DNA from: CAYLPU01 sp964385635
Lineage (GTDB): Bacteria; Chloroflexota; Anaerolineae; B4-G1
Direction: 5' to 3'
NCBI GenBank assembly: GCA_964385635.1
Contig: CAYLPU010000137.1
Span: 1 to 10,987 of the forward strand
Length of the DNA: 10,987 nucleotides
Shown piece after piece: positions 5,995 through 10,987 of the stretch. The notes under the pieces were generated by a model, which made no database searches, was not told the DNA's origin, and worked only from the letters and a program-made list of their open reading frames with translations. A program made the position numbers and the translations under genes. Positions within the stretch are counted from its first letter, which is position 1, and each line of letters opens with the position of its first letter.

Positions 5995-6252
5995 TCACGT
6001 CTCTTTGGGCGACGGGCAGGCATTGGAGAGAGTGACCGCCATCACCACGTCCCCGTGCTCAGCAGCCCGCTGGAACGTCTCCTGCAAGGCAGCGAAAACC
6101 GCTTGTTCCTCCCCCCACACCAGAGTGCTCATCTCGCCGACGCGGGTCTTCAGGCCACGCTCACGGAAAATGCGCACCGTCTCGCGGATGGGCGGCCCAA
6201 TTGAGACCTGCCGCAGCGGGTAGAGGCTGACCTGCGCCGACATCACGCTCAT
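5995..6252 (-). CDS. MTH1187/YkoF-like thiamine-binding-domain protein
   Basis: An 85-residue protein of the small MTH1187/YkoF fold (PF01910). It begins MSVMSAQVSLYPLRQ, the first strand with its hydrophobic alternation. IGPPIRETVRIFRERGLKTR is the helix plus conserved G-L, and VGEMSTLVWGEE matches the family's G-x-M-x-T-x-V-x-G-E segment. The helix of about 20 residues after it and the closing strand VVMAVTLSNA complete the ferredoxin-like fold. YkoF binds the thiamine precursor HMP, but many members have no known ligand. ATG 6252 is chosen because GAGGAGG lies 6 bases upstream. It starts 11 bases after the Nudix stop and ends one base before the methyltransferase start, so it is clearly part of the same operon. 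Confidence 0.83.
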   Translation of the reverse strand: MSVMSAQVSLYPLRQVSIGPPIRETVRIFRERGLKTRVGEMSTLVWGEEQAVFAALQETFQRAAEHGDVVMAVTLSNACPSPKET

Positions 6253-6263
6253 CTCTGACCTCC

Positions 6264-6743
6264 TCAACGAAAGAATGCCTGGCCCTGAAACACGAAAGCG
6301 TCATTGGCCTTGGCGACGCAGCAAGGATGCATAGGCGGCAACTCGTCTTCAGGGCCGAAATAGCGCGCCCCTATAATCTCCTGCATATCCGGCCGGAGTT
6401 CACCACCCACGACCCGGCACTCGAGGAAAAGAATCACCGGCTGCACCTGGTCGCCGTTGGGATAGGCAAAGATGTACTCCGGGCCGGAGTAGACGCCGAT
6501 GAGCGCCACCGGTTCGACCTTCAGTCCAATCTCCTCGTACACCTCGCGCACGACCGCATCGGCGGCCCGCTCGCCCAACTCCATCCCCCCACCAGGGAAG
6601 CTCCACAAGTTGTCCCCGTCGCTGCGCCGCAGGAGCAGGATGCGACCTTCCCCGTCCCGGATGCAGGCCGCCGCGGACGGAGCCAACAATAGGTCGTGTC
6701 CCATGCACTCTCGCAGGCGGCCAAGATAGCCAGTTGCTCCCAT
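6264..6743 (-). CDS. Nudix hydrolase
   Basis: A 159-residue protein with a complete Nudix box at residues 52-74. The box is G-x5-E-x7-REVYEEIGL, with the metal-binding glutamates of the R-E-U-x-E-E-x-G-U core all present. Strands before the box (AAACIRDGEGRILLLRRSD) and NLWSFPGGGMELGE match the fold. Nudix enzymes cleave nucleoside diphosphates linked to another moiety using Mg2+. The SGPEYIFAYPNGDQVQPVILF segment after the box is typical of housekeeping or NUDT-like enzymes acting on ADP-sugars, NADH or damaged nucleotides; the substrate cannot be specified. ATG 6743 has GAGG 6 bases upstream, and the helix before the core (MGATGYLGRLRECMGHD) is usual for the family, supporting this start over ATG 6704. 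Confidence 0.92.
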   Translation of the reverse strand: MGATGYLGRLRECMGHDLLLAPSAAACIRDGEGRILLLRRSDGDNLWSFPGGGMELGERAADAVVREVYEEIGLKVEPVALIGVYSGPEYIFAYPNGDQVQPVILFLECRVVGGELRPDMQEIIGARYFGPEDELPPMHPCCVAKANDAFVFQGQAFFR

Positions 6744-6760
6744 CTCATACCTCGTTTACT

Positions 6761-7411
6761 TCATGACGACAGGCTGTCCACCAGCAATCCCTTGAAACGG
6801 TCAAGGGTGATGGGGTGAAATTCCACCTCCAGACCGGTCCAATCAAACAGTTCCAGAATCTCTTCAGCGTGCTGCGCCATATACTCCTCGGCGAGGCTAA
6901 GGCTGTCCAGGACGATGATCTTGTCGTAGAATCCCGGAAAGTTCGCGTTGGCGTCAGCGTCGTCCCAGCCGAAGTACTTTTGATAGACGATTTCCCAGTG
7001 CTTGAGCCAGCCTGGCGTGAACCAGAGGGTCTTGTCCTGTCTTCCCCCACTGATGCGCTGCCGGTACTCAAAGCCGGCCAGCATATCATAGCCGTAGTCC
7101 CCCTGCACCCTGACGATTCCCTGGCCTGCCGCCTGCAAGATCGAGTCCACCCGTTTGAGCGGCTCATCTACGCTAACGTAGCACTTTTTCCCATACACGA
7201 CGATGATCCTGTGATCGGGACACGATTCCCGGGCCTGCGCCAGTCTCTTAAGAAGGTGCTCCTCCAGCCTATCGGGCAAGGCGTGCAGACCCGGCGGCGT
7301 AAAAAGGATCCGGCGCGGATTCAGAAAACCGGCCTCCACCAGGTGGGTCATCTCCGGATGCAACATTCCGCAGGAGATGATACAGCGGTCCTCGAACGTG
7401 GGGTGAATCAT
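6761..7411 (-). CDS. DUF1638 domain-containing protein
   Basis: A 216-residue soluble protein. I assign DUF1638 from the order of its blocks: IISCGMLHPEM near the N-terminus, TPPGLHALPDRLEEHL at about residues 38-53, a short strand IIVVYGKKCYVSVDE and KTLWFTPGWLKHWEIVYQKY at about residues 127-146, the last being the most recognisable block. HPITLDRFKGLL closes it. Several Cys and His residues are conserved-looking, so metal or cofactor binding is possible. DUF1638 proteins are found in methanogens and acetogenic or sulfate-reducing bacteria near corrinoid and methyl-transfer genes; their role is not established. ATG 7411 follows the cooT TGA directly with GGGAGG inside the end of cooT. Codon usage is like the two upstream genes and lower in GC than the far side of the operon. 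Confidence 0.78.
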   Translation of the reverse strand: MIHPTFEDRCIISCGMLHPEMTHLVEAGFLNPRRILFTPPGLHALPDRLEEHLLKRLAQARESCPDHRIIVVYGKKCYVSVDEPLKRVDSILQAAGQGIVRVQGDYGYDMLAGFEYRQRISGGRQDKTLWFTPGWLKHWEIVYQKYFGWDDADANANFPGFYDKIIVLDSLSLAEEYMAQHAEEILELFDWTGLEVEFHPITLDRFKGLLVDSLSS

Positions 7412-7630
7412 TCAAGTCCTCCCTCTCGTATCCTCGTTGGTGGTCATCCTTTTCAGAATGATAAAACTGTTCATCAGATCAATGCTCTCGATCTGGGCCT
7501 GGAATAACTTGCTTTCCCCCAAAAAGGTGATCAATTCAAGTCCACCATTTGCAGGCTTGATCCAGGCCACGTCCTGCATCACTTCTTCCCGTTGACCGTC
7601 CTCTTCGACATAGACCGTAGCCAAGCACAT
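7412..7630 (-). CDS. cooT: CooT-family nickel-binding protein
   Basis: A 72-residue protein beginning MCLATVYVEEDG, the invariant M-C-L-A/S start of CooT, where Cys2 is a nickel ligand in the dimer. The core continues DVAWIKPANGGLELITFLGE with KLFQAQIESIDLMNSFIILK, the usual strand pattern for this 65-70 residue family. In Rhodospirillum rubrum CooT helps nickel delivery to carbon monoxide dehydrogenase together with CooC and CooJ. Here it lies 9 bases after cooC with GGGAGG before ATG 7630, so the pair fits nickel-centre maturation. No CODH or acetyl-CoA synthase gene is inside the window. The C-terminal tail (TTNEDTRGRT) is polar and probably disordered. Confidence 0.88.
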   Translation of the reverse strand: MCLATVYVEEDGQREEVMQDVAWIKPANGGLELITFLGESKLFQAQIESIDLMNSFIILKRMTTNEDTRGRT

Positions 7631-7639
7631 AATCCCTCC

Positions 7640-8410
7640 CTACAGCAACTGATCCAGTATGCTCCCGATGTCCGTCTCCAACTTATCGCTACAAACCGGA
7701 CGCCCCTCCAGGCCGGACTGGAAAATCTCCGGCTCATAGCCGATGGATCCAATGACAGAGATGCCTCTCTCCTCCAGTTCTTCCCTTAATCTCGAAGCGA
7801 TCTCCTTGGACCTGATTTTGTTGAGAATGGTCCACACATGTTCCACCCCGACCTCGGCAGCGAGGGTGTTTATCTTTTCAGCAAGTTCCAGCGAATCGAA
7901 AGAGGGTTCGGTCACGATAAGTACGCTGTCTATACTCGCCTCAACGCCTCTGCCAAAATGCTCTATGCCGGCCTCCATATCAATGATGGCCACCTCATCC
8001 TCCTGCAGGCGGAGCCTTTTCAGGAACTCGCGGCTCAGCGCTCCCATGGGGCAGGCGCAGCCCTCAAGGGACTGGAGGATCTTACCTATGCAAACCAATC
8101 CGATGCTATTCCTCTCCACAATATAGCCGCCTGGAATATCTGCGACCTGAATCTCCTCCTGGGTCAGGATGCTCTTGGAGGACTCTGGTTCTTCTGAGAA
8201 CGTTTGAAACACCTTTTTCTTCCCTCCAACGAGACCTAGCAAAGGTTCAGGTCTCTTATCAAAGCCGAGCATTCGATAGAGCCCCGGGTTTGACTCATCG
8301 GAGTCGACGACTAACACCCGGTGACCTCTGGCTTGTATGCCATGTGCCAGGAGGGCGACAACGGTGCTTTTCCCACTGCCTCCCTTTCCACAAACTGAGA
8401 CCTTCTTCAT
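7640..8410 (-). CDS. cooC: CooC-type nickel-insertion ATPase
   Basis: A 256-residue ATPase. Residues 7-16 (CGKGGSGKST) are the deviant Walker A with signature lysine. VLVVDSDESNPGL at about 32-44 is the switch I/Walker A' region. GCACPMG at about 117-123 contains the CxC (C118, C120) that binds nickel or zinc at the dimer interface in CooC1. IIDMEAGIEHFGRG at about 142-155 is the Walker B/switch II region of this family, and VLIVTEPSFDSLELAEKI follows it. CooC couples ATP hydrolysis to nickel insertion into CODH; the AcsF relatives serve acetyl-CoA synthase. ATG 8410 is preferred because AAAGGAG is then 6 bases away; ATG 8416 would touch the ribosome site. Which CODH or ACS it serves is not visible. 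Confidence 0.9.
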   Translation of the reverse strand: MKKVSVCGKGGSGKSTVVALLAHGIQARGHRVLVVDSDESNPGLYRMLGFDKRPEPLLGLVGGKKKVFQTFSEEPESSKSILTQEEIQVADIPGGYIVERNSIGLVCIGKILQSLEGCACPMGALSREFLKRLRLQEDEVAIIDMEAGIEHFGRGVEASIDSVLIVTEPSFDSLELAEKINTLAAEVGVEHVWTILNKIRSKEIASRLREELEERGISVIGSIGYEPEIFQSGLEGRPVCSDKLETDIGSILDQLL

Positions 8411-8470
8411 CCACATCTCCTTTCCGCTTTTGAGGTGCTCTTGATCGTCACCTTGACGCTCGCCTTGATG

Positions 8471-8572
8471 TCAATCCATCGTTGGACGCACAGCCGGGCG
8501 GTAGGACTCCTCCACCGAAATGGCCCCCTGTGTGAGATTCACCCTCATGGTCCTACCATTGTAGCCATACAA
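8471..8572 (-). pseudogene. N-terminal stump of an aldehyde:ferredoxin oxidoreductase (AOR) gene
   Basis: In the 200-base gap before cooC, the minus strand has a 33-codon frame with TTG start at 8572 and AAAGGAG about 10 bases upstream. It reads (M)YGYNGRTMRVNLTQGAIS, then VEESY. This is the opening of tungsten-dependent aldehyde:ferredoxin oxidoreductases (Y-G-x-x-G-x-x-L-R-V-x-L-T-x-G-x-I), which are normally near 600 residues. After VEESY the similarity to AOR is lost, and a TGA follows at 8471. The stump has kept a plausible ribosome site, so a deletion probably removed the rest of the gene. The bases 8411-8470 that follow show no other recognisable protein. No tungsten or molybdopterin genes are in the window. 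Confidence 0.62.
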
Positions 8573-8608
8573 CGCCAGCCTCTCCTTTGAACTACGATGA
8601 CAGCCTTC

Positions 8609-9109
8609 TTATGTTGTCCTTCGGGGCGGCCTCATATCCTCTCTGGGAATCGGCAGCTGGCCGACCAGGATCATCGTCTGCCCATGCACCTCCTGCCGCA
8701 GGACATCGAACCCGGCGTCTGCCATCCATCCCGCCACCGTCTTGGTCGCGAAGTACCTCTCCCGTGCCCCTGTCTTCGCCCCTCCAACCCAGTCCATGAC
8801 CAGCAGAATCCCGCCCGGCCGCAGGATCTGCTTGGCCTCCCTCGGAAACCGCTCCGGCGCGTCGAACTCATGCAGCGCGTGAAGGGTATAGACCAGATCG
8901 AACCGCTCCTCTAACGTGCTGATCTCCTCCGCATGGCGGCGCTGGCAGGGAGCTCTTCCGTAGGGATGGGGATCTACCCCCATCCCCTCCACACCTCGGC
9001 GGGCCAGCGCCCTCAACGTATGTCCCCCGCCGCAGCCCACATCCAGAACCCTTCCGCCGGGGGGAAGCAGGTCCACGATCAGCTCGGCCACCTCCTCATC
9101 CCCAAGCAC
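8609..9109 (-). CDS. Class I SAM-dependent methyltransferase, small; 5' end uncertain
   Basis: A 166-residue protein as read from GTG 9109. Motif I VLDVGCGGGHTLRAL is at about residues 21-35, motif II is MGVDPHPYG, motif III/IV is FDLVYTLHALHEFDAPERF, and ILRPGGILLVMDWVGG is the post-motif strand, so the SAM fold is complete. The C-terminal half has TVAGWMADAGFDVLRQE. The substrate is unknown. A stronger start signal exists upstream: GGGAGG precedes ATG 9156, which reads MVKPPSGNKGDRGIERCLG in the neighbouring frame. It would join the methyltransferase at LGDEEV if one G were added to the run at 9100-9103. So the gene may be 183 residues with a one-base frameshift, or the GTG may be real, with AGGGGG 8 bases upstream. 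It follows selD by 24 (ATG) or 71 (GTG) bases. Confidence 0.82.
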   Translation of the reverse strand: MLGDEEVAELIVDLLPPGGRVLDVGCGGGHTLRALARRGVEGMGVDPHPYGRAPCQRRHAEEISTLEERFDLVYTLHALHEFDAPERFPREAKQILRPGGILLVMDWVGGAKTGARERYFATKTVAGWMADAGFDVLRQEVHGQTMILVGQLPIPREDMRPPRRTT

Positions 9110-9180
9110 CTTTCGATCCCCCTGTCACCCTTATTCCCTGAAGGAGGCTTGACCATTTTCCCTATGCCTCCCGCTCGGCG

Positions 9181-10221
9181 TTATCCGACCTCTACTCCCT
9201 TGCCCTCCACGACGCATCCGATGACCCAGTAGGATTGCTCTTCCCCGTCAAAAAGCGTGGTGAGCCCCCCCAGTTTCCTCTCTGGCACGGCAACGAGCAG
9301 GCCACCGGAGGTCTCCGGCGTGTAGAGCAGCATCTGCATCCACTCGCGGATAGAGGGCGCAAAGCGAACGTGCGGGTCATAACACTTCTGGTTCCGACGA
9401 GCCCCCGCCGGGAAGACCTGCTCTTGGGCATATTCCTTCGCCCCTTCCAAGAAGGGCAGACTCTCCAAACTAAGATGTATCCCCACTCCGCTTTTTTCGG
9501 CCATCTCTTGGGTGTGGCCCAGCAGAGCGAAGCCAGTGATGTCAGTAACGGCGTCTATCCCCACTTGCTGCATCAATCGGGCGGCTTTTCGGTTAAGTGC
9601 CTTTATCACCTCCACCGCTGCCCTCACGTGATCCGGCTTGGCTATCTCCCTCTTGAGCGCGGTAGCGATGATGCCCACGCCCAGGGGCTTGGTCAGCACC
9701 AGCACATCGCCGGCCTTCGCTGCGGCCTTGGTGGCGATGTGGTCGGGATGGACAGAGCCTACCACTGCCAGCCCATACTTTGGCTCCTCGTCTATCACAG
9801 TATGACCCCCAGCCAGAGCGCCCCCTGCCTCGGCGACTTTCTCAGCCCCTCCGCGTAGGATCTCACTCACCATCTCCGAAGGGAGATCAATGGGAAAGCC
9901 GCAGATATTCAGGGCCAACACCACCTCACCGCCCATGGCATACACGTCGCTCATGGCGTTGGCGGCGGCAATGGCTCCGTAGTCGTAGGGATCGTCAACG
10001 ACGGGCGCGAAGAAGTCAACGGTCAGGATGATGGCACGTTCATCGCTGACCCGATAGACGGCAGCGTCATCGCTCACCTCCAGGCCGACGAGCAGGTTAG
10101 GATATTCTTTGGCGGGAAACATCCCGCTCAGGGGGCGCAGCACCTGCGCCAGGGGCTCAGGGCCCATCTTGGACGCTCAGCCCGTGCCGCTGGCCAGTGC
10201 CGTTAAGCGGATTTTCTCCAT
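9181..10221 (-). CDS. selD: Selenophosphate synthetase SelD, selenocysteine form (in-frame TGA at codon 15)
   Basis: SelD makes selenophosphate from selenide and ATP, the selenium donor for selenocysteine and selenouridine. From ATG 10221 the protein is 346 residues, the normal length, beginning MEKIRLTALASGTG, then TGA at 10179-10177, then ASKMGPEPLAQVL. Family members have Cys or Sec here followed by two residues and the catalytic Lys (C17 and K20 in E. coli); here U15 and K18 keep the exact spacing. The rest is intact: DDAAVYRV, DVYAMGG, AGGHTVIDEEPKYGLAVVG, LTKPLGVG and ETSGGLLVAV. A start at the ATG 10167 would delete the catalytic Sec and Lys. Upstream of ATG 10221 the frame closes at TAG. 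Translation would need SelA, SelB and tRNA-Sec elsewhere. The gene starts 30 bases after the MFS stop, with only a weak GAG ribosome site. Confidence 0.93.
10134..10150 (-). promoter_or_regulatory. Candidate bacterial SECIS hairpin in selD
   Basis: On the mRNA, GGCGCAG (10150-10144), loop GUG, and CUGCGCC (10140-10134) form a perfect 7-bp, GC-rich stem. Its apical loop is about 34 bases after the UGA. Bacterial SECIS elements lie directly after UGA inside the coding region, with a small loop containing G and U that contacts SelB; spacing and a G in the loop fit here. A competing fold, GCGUCC pairing with GGCGC around an inner GGGC/GCCC stem (10176-10146), starts immediately after the UGA and shares bases with it, so which one forms is open. 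Confidence 0.55.
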
Positions 10222-10251
10222 CTCAATACCAGTCTGTAAGCCGTCACTACG

Positions 10252-10987
10252 CTAATCTTCCTTCTGAATGGGGTGTTCTGTTCCCAGCGTCTCTGGTACT
10301 GTGGCCAACAGAGGGACTCTAAGGAGGAGGTCGAAAACTATGGGAATGACAAAGACGTACATAGGGCCAATCTCCCTCCATATAAGCCCCCCAATGATGG
10401 GGGCAGGAATCGTGACCAACCCCGTAAACAGGCCGAGCAACCCTCCCCACTTCCCTTGCTGCTCAAGCGGAACAAGTTCCAGGGTCATGGCGTTTGTAGC
10501 GCCAGAGGAGATGGTATAAAAAGCCAGAAGAGCCGCCGATAACACCAGCGTGATCGGGCCGGGAGAGAAAGCAAGAAAAAGGTTAGAAGCATACCACAGC
10601 GGTGTGAGCAAATAGATGATGCGCTTTCGCCCAATTTTATCCGCCAGTCGGCCCACAGGAATGCCGAAAACGAGTTGCGCTACAACTGTAGCGCTCGCCA
10701 TTACGCCCAGAAGGTATTGATCTGCTCCCTTGATTTCGTGGGCGTACAGCTGAACAAACGGTCAAAACAAGGCCATAGGAAATGAGGTAAGAGCGGAAAT
10801 GGCAATCCATCTCCCAAGGTTCCCCCTTCCCTCGAAAAGGTGACGGAAATCAGCGATAAAGCCGAACCCGGTTTCCGCGTCAGCGAGTTGTCCCCGCTGA
10901 GGTTCGCGCAGTTGGACAACCACAAGCAGAAAAATAAGGCCATACCCCGCGAACTGGAGATAATACAAGGGCCGAATGCCTTCAACC
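10252..10987 (-). pseudogene. MFS transporter, 3' two thirds, interrupted by an in-frame TGA at 10762-10764
   Basis: The frame enters from beyond the window end and codes, continuously except for one TGA, to TAG at 10252, about 245 codons. Before the TGA it reads a helix (YYLQFAGYGLIFLLVVVQL), a polar central loop REPQRGQLADAETGFGF and a helix ending LTSFPMALF. After it: PFVQLYAHEIKGADQYLLG, then GRLADKIGRKR, the mirrored MFS loop motif G-x-L-A-D-K-x-G-R-[KR]-x, and four or five more helices. No frameshift is involved; a Trp in the position (TGG to TGA) would restore a normal transporter. I read it as a nonsense mutation, hence pseudogene. A selenocysteine is conceivable since the next gene is a Sec SelD, but I see no good hairpin after this TGA. 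The substrate is unknown. Confidence 0.75.

Noticed and set aside
8411..8470. A further protein scrap after the AOR stump
   Set aside because: One frame gives a short Lys/Ser/Thr-rich peptide, but I cannot match it to any family.
9235..9858. Plus-strand open frame opposite selD
   Set aside because: SelD is clearly coding on the minus strand with all family motifs; the antisense frame has none.
10762..10764. UGA read as tryptophan across this genome
   Set aside because: Genes at 3304, 4218, 5995, 6264, 6761 and 7412 all end with TGA at natural C-termini, so UGA functions as a stop here.

Overview
The window (roughly 58-60% GC by eye) reads as bacterial DNA from an anaerobe. Every gene I can support lies on the minus strand, so transcription runs from high to low coordinates. 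The gene kinds are a selenocysteine-containing selenophosphate synthetase, CooC and CooT nickel proteins, a DUF1638 protein, a 2x[4Fe-4S] ferredoxin, two NifX-like (PF02579) proteins, a MinD-type P-loop ATPase and a scrap of a tungsten aldehyde:ferredoxin oxidoreductase. Together these suggest a strict anaerobe of the Wood-Ljungdahl/subsurface type; a Chloroflexota-like or related lineage is a guess from gene content only.

Layout in transcription order. (1) 10987-10252: the end of an MFS transporter, entering from outside and broken by an in-frame TGA. (2) 10221-9181: selD. Its true start lies upstream of an in-frame TGA that occupies the catalytic Cys/Sec position, and a GC-rich hairpin follows at SECIS distance. 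(3) 9109-8609: a small SAM methyltransferase whose 5' end may be frameshifted. (4) 8572-8471: a 33-codon stump of an aldehyde:ferredoxin oxidoreductase. (5) 8410-4218: a tightly spaced run of cooC, cooT, DUF1638, Nudix hydrolase, MTH1187/YkoF-like protein, SAM methyltransferase, ferredoxin and an isoprenylcysteine-methyltransferase-like membrane protein. (6) 4239-4162: a structured intergenic element. (7) 4135-2051: a NifX-like protein, a scrap of a second MFS gene, a second NifX-like protein of lower GC, and an MFS transporter coupled to it by a GTGA overlap. (8) 1978-1305: a SAM methyltransferase broken by a one-base frameshift. (9) 1285-323: a doubtful small ORF, a Gly/Arg-rich zinc-ribbon protein and a universal stress protein. 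(10) 303-1: a tandem palindrome repeat, the C-terminal scrap of a metallo-beta-lactamase-fold hydrolase and the start of a MinD-type P-loop ATPase.

Taken together this is an accessory metal/cofactor-handling island: nickel (CooC/CooT), selenium (SelD), Fe-S carriers (ferredoxin, P-loop ATPase, NifX family) and several small methyltransferases. It is eroding: two stumps of formerly larger genes, one gene scrap between two others, one clear frameshift, one possible frameshift and one nonsense-type TGA. No tRNA, rRNA, CRISPR array, insertion sequence or clear sigma-70 promoter was found.
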